DNA of 64,000 bases from Bog-473 sp963743785 (GCA_963743785.1 CAVURD010000028.1:124001-188000), one strand, 5' to 3'; shown: positions 25,264 to 33,641, counted from the stretch's first letter. The notes: a model not told the origin generated them from the sequence alone. Program-made: numbers and translations.

Positions 25264-25282
25264 TAGGGGCAAAGGTCCTCAA
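25264..25282 (-). promoter_or_regulatory. DevR/DosR-like box of GNAT-deacetylase-USP operon
   Basis: Minus-strand sequence TTGAGGACCTTTGCCCCTA has GGAC-N6-CCCTA. The 63-base gap to ATG 25200 nearly equals the 62-base gap at the intact alcohol dehydrogenase, suggesting that both promoters descend from one ancestor. Confidence 0.6.
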
Positions 25283-25602
25283 TCGGGCGACCTCGAGTAC
25301 AAAGACCGTAATCCGTGCCATGCCTCGCCGATCGGTGGTCAGTGACCTTCGGCCCTGGTGGTCGAACTTGTTACCCTTGGATACTTGGAGTGATGACTGG
25401 CGGCCTGACACCACACGCTCTGAGACGGAGCCACAATGCGCAGACACAGTTCGTTTCACCAAGACAGTTGAGGGGAGGGGGGCGGTTTTGCGCACCTCAG
25501 TGCGACGACACGATCGTGACCCCGGCGTCACCCCCGGAGCGCCGAGCCGTCCTCTTCGGCTCCAAGGGTATGAGTTGCCACGTCAGTCTGTGAGCTGACT
25601 GC

Positions 25603-26856
25603 GTGCGGATCGTCTCGGTTGAAGCACTCGTCGCCCGCCTGAGCGCACTGTCGGGCGACGAACCGCGGATTGTCGTGTCGGGGAACTTCGCTACCCCTAG
25701 GGTCCTTGTGGGCGCACTTGAGGCCGCTCTCGAGCGATGCCGGTTGTTCGCCCTCAATGCCCAGGCCGACTGGCCCCAACATTCAGGTATTACCAACGAG
25801 ACTCCTTTTGTCGGGCCGGGTATGCGCCGTGACCCGGCGCTCGACTATCTCCCGATGCGTCTGTCTCTGGTTCCGCGCCTGTTCGACTCCATGCGGCCTG
25901 TCGATGCAGTTCTGATCCACACTTCGTTGCCCCATGACGGCCAAGTTTCACTCGGTATCGAGGTCAACATTTTGCCTGCCGCCATTGAGCGGACCCGCGC
26001 TCGGGGTGGCCTCGTAATTGCCCAGTTGAATCCGAACATGCCGTACACGTTTGGCGATAGCGAGTGTTCCGTAGATTGGATCGACCTCGCCGTCGAGGTC
26101 GATGAACCTCTCCCGGAGTGTCCATCTCGCGAGATCGACGAGACCGATAGGAGGATTGGCCAGCAGGTCTCTCACTTCGCCGATGACGGAGCCACATTAC
26201 AGCTCGGCATCGGGCAGATCCCCAACGTGGTCGCAGGCGAGCTGGTCAATCGTCGAGATCTCGGTGTGTGGTCAGAAATGATCAGCGACGGTGTCCTCAA
26301 CCTAGAGCGGGCCGGCTCCCTTGACGTGGAACGACCTATTCAGACATCTTTCATGTTCGGCTCGCCGGAGCTCTACGAGTGGGCCGCCTCCAACCCCCGG
26401 CTCCGGATGACCCGGACCGAGGTCATCAACGACCCGGCATCTATCGCCAGCAACCCGGCCATGTTCTCTGTCAACATGGCAATGCAGATCGATCTCTTTG
26501 CCCAGGCCAATGCCAGCTTCGTTCGAGGCACCGTGTATTCAGGCTTCGGCGGCCAGTCCGATTTCGTATCCGGTGCCCTCCATTCGGCTGGTGGGCTCGC
26601 TATTGTCGCTCTGCGATCGTGGCACCAAAAGACGGATACATCTTCAGTTCTACCGGTCCTCACCAACCCGGTCACATCGTTCCAGCATTCGGCAATTGTC
26701 AGCGACGAAGGCTGTGCCGAGATCTTCGGTCGATCCGAACAGGCCCAGGCCCGATTGATCGTCGAAAATGTGGCTGATCCCCGGGCCCGAGAGGAACTGA
26801 GGGAGGCGGCGGAGACCCTCGGCCTCTTTCGGAAAAACGGCTCGGGAGATCACTGA
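25603..26856 (+). CDS. Acetyl-CoA hydrolase/transferase (CoA-transferase)
   Basis: A 417-residue class I-type CoA-transferase of the Cat1/4-hydroxybutyrate CoA-transferase group, which moves CoA between acetyl-CoA and another acid such as acetate, succinate or 4-hydroxybutyrate. Signatures: VVSGNFATP near the N-terminus, HTSLPHDGQVSLGIEVNILP, LQLGIGQIPNVVAGEL, WSEMISDGVLNL, and GTVYSGFGGQSDFVSGA near the C-terminal CoA site. GTG 25603 lacks a clear RBS, so initiation might be leaderless. The gene stands alone at the edge of the dormancy island, where it could interconvert acetate and acetyl-CoA alongside xfp-ackA. Confidence 0.88.
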   Translation: MRIVSVEALVARLSALSGDEPRIVVSGNFATPRVLVGALEAALERCRLFALNAQADWPQHSGITNETPFVGPGMRRDPALDYLPMRLSLVPRLFDSMRPVDAVLIHTSLPHDGQVSLGIEVNILPAAIERTRARGGLVIAQLNPNMPYTFGDSECSVDWIDLAVEVDEPLPECPSREIDETDRRIGQQVSHFADDGATLQLGIGQIPNVVAGELVNRRDLGVWSEMISDGVLNLERAGSLDVERPIQTSFMFGSPELYEWAASNPRLRMTRTEVINDPASIASNPAMFSVNMAMQIDLFAQANASFVRGTVYSGFGGQSDFVSGALHSAGGLAIVALRSWHQKTDTSSVLPVLTNPVTSFQHSAIVSDEGCAEIFGRSEQAQARLIVENVADPRAREELREAAETLGLFRKNGSGDH

Positions 26857-27077
26857 GCGGATTGCTCGTAGTGGACATTCCGGGGTGCCACCAGCGCGTG
26901 GGTGCCGAAAAGGCAATCCAATACAATCGATCTGGACTTTCGATGGTGAGGCCATGACGACGAAGATGGAGCGTGGCCTCTCCGAGTTGCCTTGCGGATC
27001 CACAGGCCGGCACGATGGTGGCATGGGGTCTGAGTCGGGGAGAGGTGCTGAATAGGATGCGTAAGGTGCATCAGAAC

Positions 27078-27154
27078 GTGGTGCAGGTGGTGCGAGAGTC
27101 TGAGACATCCGCACCACGGAAATACCACGCGCCGTTGTCAAAAATGGTCACCTG
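27078..27154 (+). repeat. Direct repeat copy A
   Basis: About 77 bases similar to 62796-62878, same orientation. The best-conserved block is GGAAATACCACGCGCCGTTG followed by TCAAAAATGGTCACCTG. Read on the minus strand both copies encode QVTI..NG.W.FRGAD, with some differences at third codon positions, so this may be the end of a formerly coding mobile element. Confidence 0.6.
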
Positions 27155-27237
27155 CGGACATTCCTGGATCATCAAAAACGCCGAGTTCGCTGCGTCTATG
27201 TGAGTAATCGCAGGTGAGAAAGTTGGACCGAAAGACA

Positions 27238-27282
27238 TTGCCAAGGTGAGGGTCGCGGGTTCGAATCCCGTCATCCGCTCCA
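27238..27282 (+). pseudogene. 3' part of a tRNA-Gly(GCC) gene (attachment-site remnant)
   Basis: From the anticodon loop TTGCCAA through the variable region, the T-arm GCGGG-TTCGAAT-CCCGT, and acceptor strand CATCCGC, discriminator T and encoded CCA, the sequence is that of tRNA-Gly(GCC). The 5' half is absent: bases before 27238 do not pair with the anticodon stem or supply a GCGGATG acceptor strand. Such displaced 3' tRNA ends are classic marks of integrative-element insertion. An integrase is not visible nearby. Confidence 0.85.
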
Positions 27283-27489
27283 AAGAAGGCCAGTTCAGAG
27301 CGTATTTCTGGGCCGGTTGGCCGGATGCGCTCAGCCGAATGTGGGCCGCTGCTCGCGGCACATCGCCGATGACGTTGCTCAACCAGCGCCACTACGTGGC
27401 GACCGCGATGCTCTCCCGCCCCGCCAGGTAGGGCGGCTTGCGGCCGGCTGCAGTGTGCTCCAGATAGCGATCCCTTGCGGGCGGCCACG

Positions 27490-28065
27490 TCATGGCTGAC
27501 GACTGGCTTCGCCATCGATGCCGCGGACATGCCTGGCGAGGGAGTCGAGGAGCGCAGCAAGCTGACTGCGGACGTGCTCGTCGGCGATCAGCCCGTCATC
27601 ATCGACCATCGGGTGGGTGACGGACACCTCTGCGCAGGCCTCTTCGATGATCTCGGCGGTGGCGTAGCGGAGGACCTTGCGCAATGACTCGTGAGCGTTG
27701 ACGGCACCGTAGGCAGAGACGTTGACCCAGGCGACAGGCTTTTGGTAGATCGATCCGGGCTGGTTATCGCCGATGGTCCAGTCCAAGAGGTTCTTGAACG
27801 ACCCGGGAAGCGCTCCCGCATATTCCGGGGTCGACAAGACGACTGCGTCAGCGGTCCTGATCCGAGATCGCAGGTCGGCGACGGGAGCGGGGAGCGGATC
27901 GCTGTCGTCGTCGGGGTTGAAGTGAGGCAAGCCACCGACACCTTCATAGAGCACCGCCTCCACTCCTGGGAGGACGACGGCCGCGGCCGTACGAAGCGCC
28001 GCCGTGTTGGTCGACCGGCCCCTTAGGCTTCCCGACACCAGCAGCACGCGAACGGTCCGATCCAT
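27490..28065 (-). CDS. NADPH-dependent FMN reductase family protein
   Basis: A flavodoxin-like fold reductase of about 191 residues. It begins RVLLVSGSLRGRSTNTAALR, the FMN phosphate loop, and has DAVVLSTPEYAGALPGSFKNLLDW, the second flavin-binding loop. The C-terminal HPMVDDDGLIADEHVRSQL is typical. It transfers electrons from NAD(P)H to FMN, quinones or azo compounds. Two ATGs (28083, 28065) are possible; 28065 fits the family's start best. It lies 91 bases behind the HxlR regulator on the same strand, a common pairing for redox/xenobiotic detoxification. Confidence 0.88.
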   Translation of the reverse strand: MDRTVRVLLVSGSLRGRSTNTAALRTAAAVVLPGVEAVLYEGVGGLPHFNPDDDSDPLPAPVADLRSRIRTADAVVLSTPEYAGALPGSFKNLLDWTIGDNQPGSIYQKPVAWVNVSAYGAVNAHESLRKVLRYATAEIIEEACAEVSVTHPMVDDDGLIADEHVRSQLAALLDSLARHVRGIDGEASRQP

Positions 28066-28156
28066 GCCCCGTTCAACGTCCATGCCGGGGAGGAACTTCC
28101 CCTCCGCTGGAGATTCTCCGCGAGAGATCGACCAAGTGGCCCGATTGCCGATCGCG

Positions 28157-28792
28157 TTACGAGGACGGTTCACTGAGCCAGTCGGGCTGACGCAGTCGAG
28201 CAACCTGCTCGAAGTCTCCGAGGATGCTCACACCCTCCCCAACGGCGGCGTCTTTGTCGAGTCGGCCGGCCAAGAGACCGATGATCGTGTCCGCTGGGCC
28301 GGACACCACGACATCTGGCGTGTTCGCGGGCCCTGAATGGGAACGAACTTCGCCGCTTCTCGACACGAGCGTCACCGCTTCCTCACCCCCGGCTCGGACT
28401 TCGACCTCGAGGTCAGGTCGGTTCGGATCGGATCCGCCGAACATTAAGTCCAACGGAATCTCCAGCCAGCGGCTCCGAAAGGAATCGCCACTCTGCTTCT
28501 CGTTCATAAGCGGAGCGGCCCAACGAACGAGCTCGCGCACGGGGGTGGCGAGTCCCTTACCCCACGCCGTCAACTCATAGCGGCCCTGCTCGTCGCGGGT
28601 GACCACGCCGCTCTCCTCGAGACTGCGCAAGCGCTCGGCCAGGAGGTTGGTGGCAACTCCGGGAAGTCCGTCTTGCAACTCGCCGTAGCGACAGGGCCGT
28701 AGGAGCAACTCGCGGACGATGAGGAGGGTCCAGCGGTCACCCACGATGTCGAGAGCTCTGGCCACCGCGCAGTACTGGTCATAGGAACGCAT
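28157..28792 (-). CDS. HxlR-type regulator with C-terminal SCP2-like domain
   Basis: An HxlR winged helix at residues about 5-95 (QYCAVARALDIVGDRWTLLI, RYGELQDGLPGVATNLLAER, LEESGVVTRDEQGRYELTAW), followed by a 100-residue SCP2-like domain (LDLMFGGSDPNRPDLEVEVR, PDVVVSGPADTIIGLLAGRL). This composite is well known in actinobacteria; the SCP2 part may bind a hydrophobic effector. ATG 28792 begins the canonical MRSYDQYC; the open extension to 28855 has no RBS. It is divergent from a small gene and an MFS exporter, with a perfect inverted repeat between them that may be its operator, so it probably controls drug efflux and the FMN reductase. Confidence 0.9.
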   Translation of the reverse strand: MRSYDQYCAVARALDIVGDRWTLLIVRELLLRPCRYGELQDGLPGVATNLLAERLRSLEESGVVTRDEQGRYELTAWGKGLATPVRELVRWAAPLMNEKQSGDSFRSRWLEIPLDLMFGGSDPNRPDLEVEVRAGGEEAVTLVSRSGEVRSHSGPANTPDVVVSGPADTIIGLLAGRLDKDAAVGEGVSILGDFEQVARLRQPDWLSEPSS

Positions 28793-28837
28793 AGGGCAAT
28801 CATACCACCCAGTCGTTGAGAATCTCTTTGATTTCTG

Positions 28838-28874
28838 CTTGATAACCTCGTCCACTTTACTTTAGATTATCAAG
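28838..28874. promoter_or_regulatory. Operator/promoter between HxlR regulator and MFS operon
   Basis: CTTGATAA and TTATCAAG form a perfect 8-bp inverted repeat with a 21-base spacer, the geometry of an HxlR operator. On the plus strand TTGATA (28839) and TTAGAT (28862) with 17-base spacing give a plausible -35/-10 pair, so repressor binding would mask the promoter. Confidence 0.55.
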
Positions 28875-28898
28875 TAACGCACCTACAGAGGAGATGTG

Positions 28899-29129
28899 AT
28901 GCACCACTACAGCCAACTCGAGGCGCTGGCCGCGGATCGGATCCGTAGTCGGTTGGCAGAAGCCGAAGAGTCCCGACTCGCACAACGCGCCGGGACCGAT
29001 TCCGGGGCGCCGCGGACGACCAGAGGAGAGACCGGATCAAAGAAGTTACGGCTCCCTGTTCCTCGCCTGTCGGCGACGCGTGTGACCTGCGACACCCCCC
29101 GCATTCGACTCCAAAGGAGAGCATCATGA
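28899..29129 (+). CDS. Small leader protein coupled to MFS exporter
   Basis: A 76-residue protein. The N-terminal third, MHHYSQLEALAADRIRSRLA, followed by EAEESRLAQ, is helical and charged; the remainder is basic and low-complexity. ATG 28899 has AGAGGAG five bases upstream. Its stop overlaps the MFS start as ATGA, indicating coupled translation, which supports it being real. Similar short helical leaders precede transporters in other actinobacteria, but I cannot assign a function. Confidence 0.6.
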   Translation: MHHYSQLEALAADRIRSRLAEAEESRLAQRAGTDSGAPRTTRGETGSKKLRLPVPRLSATRVTCDTPRIRLQRRAS

Positions 29130-30766
29130 CCATCGGTTCTCACGCACCGGCGCAGCGAAGCCGGGTGGCCATCCTTGTGGCGCTGTGCCTCGCAGCATTC
29201 ATCATCAGCGTGGACGTGACGATCGTCAACGTTGCCTTGCCGACGCTGGTGCGGAGGCTGGGGGCATCCACCACGCAGCTCCAGTGGATCGTCGACGCCT
29301 ACAGCCTGGTGTTCGCCGCCCTCGTCTTAGCGGCAGGAAGTCTTAGCGACCGCCTGGGCCGTAAAGGCATTCTGTTGATCGGGCTGGCCGTATTCGCCGT
29401 GGGCAGCCTGGCCGGTGCATTTTCCGGGACGATCGCCGACCTCATTGCCTCCCGAGCCTTCATGGGTCTCGGAGCGGCTCTGATGTTCCCCTCGACGCTC
29501 TCCCTCCTCGTCAATGTGTTCACCGAACGCGGAGAACGCGCTATGGCGATCGGGCTTTGGGGTGCCACTACCGGTATCGGCATCGCGACTGGGCCAATTG
29601 TCGGTGGGTGGCTCCTGGGGCGCTACTGGTGGGGGAGCATCTTCGACTTTATGGCCGTCGTCGCCGCCGGGATCGCCGCACTTGTCGCAGTTTCGGTGCC
29701 GGCCTCTCGGGATCCGAGCACACCGCCGATCGACTGGCGGGGTCTGACGCTGTCAGCGGCGGGAATGACGGTGCTGATCTTCGGCGTCATCGAGGCGCCC
29801 AACTGGGGATGGAACTCTTCGGCTTCCTTGGGAACCATCATTGGTGGCTTGGCGGTCCTCACCATCTTCGTCCTGGTAGAGCAGCGTACCGAGCACCCCA
29901 TGCTCGACGTGGCCCTCTTTCGCAATGCTCGGTTCACGGCCGCCAGTGGCTCGGTTGCCATCTCCTTCTTCGCTCTCTCCGGTTTCATCTTCCTCGTTGT
30001 CCAGTACTTCCAAATCGTGAAGGGATACACCCCCTTGGGTACCGGGGTCCGTCTTCTCCCCGTGGCCGGTTCTGTGGCCGTGACGTCGGTGGTGGGCACG
30101 AAACTCGCCGTTCGGGTGGGGAATAAGGCAATCGTCGGAACTGGGTTGTTCCTGTTTGCGACTGGGCTTCTCTGGGCTTCGACGGCATCTGGATCCACGA
30201 CCTATCTCGTCATCGTCGGTCAGATGCTGTTCCTCGGCTCAGGCATGGGTCTCACCAGCGCGCCGGCCACCGAAGCGATCATGGGCGCCGTACCTGCGGC
30301 GAAGGCGGGAGTGGGATCCGCCGTCAACGATTCCACCCGACTCTTCGGCGGGACGCTCGGGGTGGCGGTCGTTGGCAGTATCGCCACGTCCCTGTATACG
30401 AGCCGTCTGGTGTCGGAGTTGCCGTCTGGAGTACCTGCGCGAGCCGTCGCGGGCGCAAAGGGCTCGGTCGGAGGAGCGATCACCGCCTCTCAACAGCTCT
30501 CGAAGCTGGGACTCGACCATGCCGCAGAAGGTCTAGCCAACACCGCTACCCACGCGTTCCTCTACAGCCTGGCGGGCGGTTGCCGGGTTGTCGGAGCCGT
30601 CACAATCGTCGGGGCAATTGTCGCAATCGCATTCCTTCCGGCCCGACCGAGACAACCGGAGGAAATATCGGACCAAACCGATCGACTTGGAGGGTGGAGC
30701 TCTTCTTCGGGGGCCGAACCAGAGCTGGGAATCGCTACGCCAGCCGCCGCCGGTTCGAATTCATGA
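29126..30766 (+). CDS. MFS exporter, DHA2 (EmrB/QacA) family
   Basis: A 546-residue, 14-helix proton-driven drug exporter. Motif A appears as SLSDRLGRKGILLIGLAVFA, motif C region as GATTGIGIATGPIVGGWLLG, and the N-terminal helix contains SVDVTIVNVALPTLVRRLG, typical for DHA2. The cytoplasmic C-terminus is serine-rich. It starts within the stop of the small upstream gene and is divergent from the HxlR regulator. Substrate unknown. It is unlike the second DHA2 exporter at 57.7 kb, which is controlled by MarR. Confidence 0.95.
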   Translation: MTIGSHAPAQRSRVAILVALCLAAFIISVDVTIVNVALPTLVRRLGASTTQLQWIVDAYSLVFAALVLAAGSLSDRLGRKGILLIGLAVFAVGSLAGAFSGTIADLIASRAFMGLGAALMFPSTLSLLVNVFTERGERAMAIGLWGATTGIGIATGPIVGGWLLGRYWWGSIFDFMAVVAAGIAALVAVSVPASRDPSTPPIDWRGLTLSAAGMTVLIFGVIEAPNWGWNSSASLGTIIGGLAVLTIFVLVEQRTEHPMLDVALFRNARFTAASGSVAISFFALSGFIFLVVQYFQIVKGYTPLGTGVRLLPVAGSVAVTSVVGTKLAVRVGNKAIVGTGLFLFATGLLWASTASGSTTYLVIVGQMLFLGSGMGLTSAPATEAIMGAVPAAKAGVGSAVNDSTRLFGGTLGVAVVGSIATSLYTSRLVSELPSGVPARAVAGAKGSVGGAITASQQLSKLGLDHAAEGLANTATHAFLYSLAGGCRVVGAVTIVGAIVAIAFLPARPRQPEEISDQTDRLGGWSSSSGAEPELGIATPAAAGSNS

Positions 30767-30941
30767 GTAGGGCACAGGTTGACCGTGAAGGAGCCACCGA
30801 TCGCCATGTTCGTCGGGCCATCGCTGGCTCCATCGCTCAGGACAGACGTCGAGTTGGCCGGCGCCGACTGCTCCGTCCCGACTGCATACGGCCACCACGG
30901 CGATTAACCCAGAACACGAATCCCGACCATTTAGGAGTGAC

Positions 30942-31730
30942 ATGACTTATACCGAGAAGGATCTAATCACCACTATCGACCGCCTCGTGCCGGACGGTCC
31001 GACTGATGGGACGACAGCCGAAGCACTGCAGTACCTCGACCAGTACCACGTGGGAGGATCCCCGGCCGTCGAACGCTTGCTGGTCACCCTGATGCCGTCG
31101 CCGTCGGACATCGTCCTCGACATCGGGTCCGGTCTCGGCGGTCCGGCCCGCCAGGTGGCCACGGCCTCGGGCTGCCGCGTCACGGGCGTGGACATCACCG
31201 AGGCCTACGTGAAGGCGGCCGCCGAACTGACCGACCGTTGCGGGCTGTCGGACCGTGTCCGGTTCGTCCACCGCGACATCGCCGACCTCGTACCCGAGCA
31301 GCCATTTGACGCCGGGTTCACCATGCACGTCCAAATGAATATCGAAGCCAAGCAGCAGTGGTTCGCCGAGATCGCGCAACGGCTCGCCCCCGGTGCCAGG
31401 TTCGCCGTGTGGGAGGTCTGCCGCACGTCGGACGCGAAACTCTCATGGCCGTTGCCGTGGTCGATGGACGGGAGTGACAGCCACCTAGCCACCTCTGACA
31501 ACCTGCGCGACGCCATTCTCGGAGCGGGTTTCGAGTTGCTCGAATGGGTGGACGAGTCCGATTGGGCCAGCTCCTGGTTCGATACGACGTTCGCCGGTGG
31601 CCTTCCTTCGGGTCCCACCTTGCCGATGCTCCTGGAGGACGGTTTCGCCCGGGTGCTCAACTTCGCCGGAGCACTCGCCGACGGCACCCTGGGAGTGCGG
31701 CGCGGTGCATTCGTCCGATCGGCCGGTTGA
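30942..31730 (+). CDS. Class I SAM-dependent methyltransferase
   Basis: A 262-residue methyltransferase with SAM motif I VLDIGSGLGGPARQVA, motif post-I VTGVDITEAYVKAA, the acidic loop RFVHRDIADLVPEQPFDAGF, and MHVQMNIEAKQQWFAEIAQR. The layout resembles sarcosine/dimethylglycine or phytyl-quinone methyltransferases of the UbiE-like class, but the substrate is not identifiable. ATG 30942 has TAGGAG five bases upstream. It lies 175 bases behind the MFS exporter, in the same direction as the two genes after it. Confidence 0.88.
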   Translation: MTYTEKDLITTIDRLVPDGPTDGTTAEALQYLDQYHVGGSPAVERLLVTLMPSPSDIVLDIGSGLGGPARQVATASGCRVTGVDITEAYVKAAAELTDRCGLSDRVRFVHRDIADLVPEQPFDAGFTMHVQMNIEAKQQWFAEIAQRLAPGARFAVWEVCRTSDAKLSWPLPWSMDGSDSHLATSDNLRDAILGAGFELLEWVDESDWASSWFDTTFAGGLPSGPTLPMLLEDGFARVLNFAGALADGTLGVRRGAFVRSAG

Positions 31731-32063
31731 TGCACTCCTGCGGTTTCGAGGACGCGCCGGCCGAGTCGCTCACCATCGAGGCACCGGCGACGGGGGATGT
31801 GGGACCTACCCCGGAAGGCGACCATCCCGACCTGTACGGCGGATGGGCCGCTGGCAGGCGGAATGACCTCCTCGGGTTATTCGGCGCCCCGTTCTTGCCG
31901 CCATCCCGTCCTCGGAAGTCGGAGGACGCCCTACAGCAAACCGAACTGCTGTCCGTCGGAACAGTGTGCGCAGATGTGCCGGCGCCGATGAGCAAGGAAA
32001 TCAGCGGTCACAGAATCGAAGAAGAGCAAGCACCGTTTCATCGACATGAAAAAGGAGACAGCA
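31731..32063. other. Stretch without recognised gene
   Basis: About 330 bases between the methyltransferase and the hydrolase. Several overlapping open frames exist but none has a family signature or a good RBS. I see nothing else apart from the AAAAAGGAG that serves the next gene. Confidence 0.4.
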
Positions 32064-32978
32064 ATGACAACGCAGGATGAATCGATAGTAGTTATGACTG
32101 ACCCGGACGTGTCCACCAACGAGCGCCGAGTCGACACCCCCCACGGCAGTGTCTTCGTACGCGACATACCCGGTGAGGATCCGCCGATCGTTTTGATGCA
32201 CGGTTTCCCCGACGATCACCGGATCTACGACAAGCTCCTTCCGCTGCTGTCCCCGAGGCGGGCCGTGGCCTTTGATTGGCCCGGATACGGTCGGTCCGAT
32301 CGACCCGAAGTAGTCGGAGTCAGTCTCGATGAGCATGGGTCCGTATTGGCGGCTGTGCTTGACGAACTCGGCATCGGCCGCGCCGTACTTGTCGGTCACG
32401 ACGCCTCCGGGCCGGACGCGGTTGCGTTCGCCGTCGCCCATCCCCAGCGGGTAGCTCATCTGGTTCTGCTCAACACCATGTTTGGGCACCAGCCCGCACT
32501 GCACCTTCCTGAGATGATCCGACTGCTCGCCGATCCAGCACTCATGCCGCTCGCTGACGCCATGTTCAATGACGAAGGCCAGCGTCTCTGGCTGCTGCAG
32601 CACACCGCCGACCAGTGGGGGTTGGATGCCGTCGACCCCGACAGCCTGGCCATTCAGTCGATCCTGCCGCAGTTCTTCGGCGGCGTCGAGCAGCCCGATG
32701 CCCTCATAGCTATCCGTGCCTGGACCGCGGATCTGTTCGACGCATTATTCAGACAGGACGAGTTCATCGACAGTGGTGCAATCGGACACCTCGAGGTCCC
32801 GGTCTCAATCATCTTTGGCGTGGCGGATCGCTATCTGAACCCGACCCTTGCGGCCGAGATAGCCGGGCTGTTCAGGGAACCGTCGCTTCACCTGGTGCAA
32901 AACGCCTCACATTGGCCCCAGTGGAACCAGCCCGAAATCGTGGCTGAACTGATCAGAAAGGCAACTGACAATGGGTAA
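32064..32978 (+). CDS. Alpha/beta hydrolase with Asp nucleophile
   Basis: A 304-residue hydrolase. VLMHGFPDDHRIYDKLLPLL holds the oxyanion-hole HGFP; DWPGYGRSDRP follows; the nucleophile elbow is GHDASG, so the nucleophile is Asp as in haloalkane dehalogenases and epoxide hydrolases. The Trp next to the nucleophile that binds halide in dehalogenases is replaced by Ala, so I favour an epoxide-hydrolase-like or uncharacterised activity. The catalytic His lies in ASHWPQWNQPE, the acid in GVADRY. ATG 32064 has AAGGAG six bases upstream; ATG 32046 does not. It overlaps the following DUF302 gene by eight bases. Confidence 0.85.
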   Translation: MTTQDESIVVMTDPDVSTNERRVDTPHGSVFVRDIPGEDPPIVLMHGFPDDHRIYDKLLPLLSPRRAVAFDWPGYGRSDRPEVVGVSLDEHGSVLAAVLDELGIGRAVLVGHDASGPDAVAFAVAHPQRVAHLVLLNTMFGHQPALHLPEMIRLLADPALMPLADAMFNDEGQRLWLLQHTADQWGLDAVDPDSLAIQSILPQFFGGVEQPDALIAIRAWTADLFDALFRQDEFIDSGAIGHLEVPVSIIFGVADRYLNPTLAAEIAGLFREPSLHLVQNASHWPQWNQPEIVAELIRKATDNG

Positions 32979-33528
32979 CGGCCCAACCCCCGTCAAGCAC
33001 GCGTACCTACCGGCCCAGACGGCAACGCCAATGCACACCGAGACCGAGCAGTACACCCTCCGAATCACGTACCAGAGCAGACACGACTTTGAGACCACCA
33101 GGGCTCGCCTCGACGAGCAGATACCGCTTCTCGACCCTCTCGTGGCACTTGACCTTGTCCTGCGAGACGTCTCGTGGGCTGAAGTGGAATCTGCGGTTGC
33201 GGCGTTCCTAGGGCCGACCGGCTTCGTGGCACTGGCGCGCCTCGATCAAGGTGCTCTTTTGAGCCTGAACGGCGAACCGCTCGGAGCGACCCGCTACCTG
33301 GTTGGCAATCCGCTTCTCGCTCGGCGGGTCCTCAGCGCCGATCCGGCGGCTGCGCTGTACGCGCCCTTCGGGGTAGCGGTGTTCGCCGACCACGTCGGTG
33401 GCGCCCACGTCTCCTATGACCATCCGTCGAGTCTCTTTGCTTCATTGGGATCGAAAGAGATCGACGAGATTGGTAGGGAACTTGACGACAAGATCGGCCA
33501 AGCCGTGGTGTCAACATGCTCAGCTTGA
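32971..33528 (+). CDS. DUF302 domain protein
   Basis: A 185-residue protein whose DUF302 core covers about residues 25-150 (DFETTRARLDEQIPLLDPLV, FVALARLDQGALLSLNG, RYLVGNPLLARRVL, ADPAAALYAPFGVAVFAD). DUF302 is a small alpha/beta fold of unknown function, often next to redox or metal-related genes. The start overlaps the hydrolase stop by eight bases, so the two are probably translated together. No signal peptide or membrane segment. Confidence 0.85.
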   Translation: MGNGPTPVKHAYLPAQTATPMHTETEQYTLRITYQSRHDFETTRARLDEQIPLLDPLVALDLVLRDVSWAEVESAVAAFLGPTGFVALARLDQGALLSLNGEPLGATRYLVGNPLLARRVLSADPAAALYAPFGVAVFADHVGGAHVSYDHPSSLFASLGSKEIDEIGRELDDKIGQAVVSTCSA

Positions 33529-33641
33529 CCCGGATTGTGCCCGGTCAAGCCGACGGCGTCATAGGTGACGCAGCACAAGGGGTCGCCGCCAACCTCTCAA
33601 CAGTCTTGGGTGACCGAGCACATTCGCAATAGGAGGCAGTC

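Larger units (their letters stand above)
26857..27489. other. Non-coding boundary region with repeat and tRNA relic
   Basis: 633 bases without a real gene. It holds a copy of a direct repeat (27078-27154) and the 3' part of a tRNA-Gly gene (27238-27282). Open frames here, including one reading TGFEPATLTLAM on the minus strand, are antisense of the tRNA relic. Confidence 0.7.

Noticed and set aside
27071..27382. Minus-strand frame with TGFEPATLTLAM
   Set aside because: This peptide is the antisense translation of the tRNA-Gly T-arm and acceptor region, a frequent false gene call.
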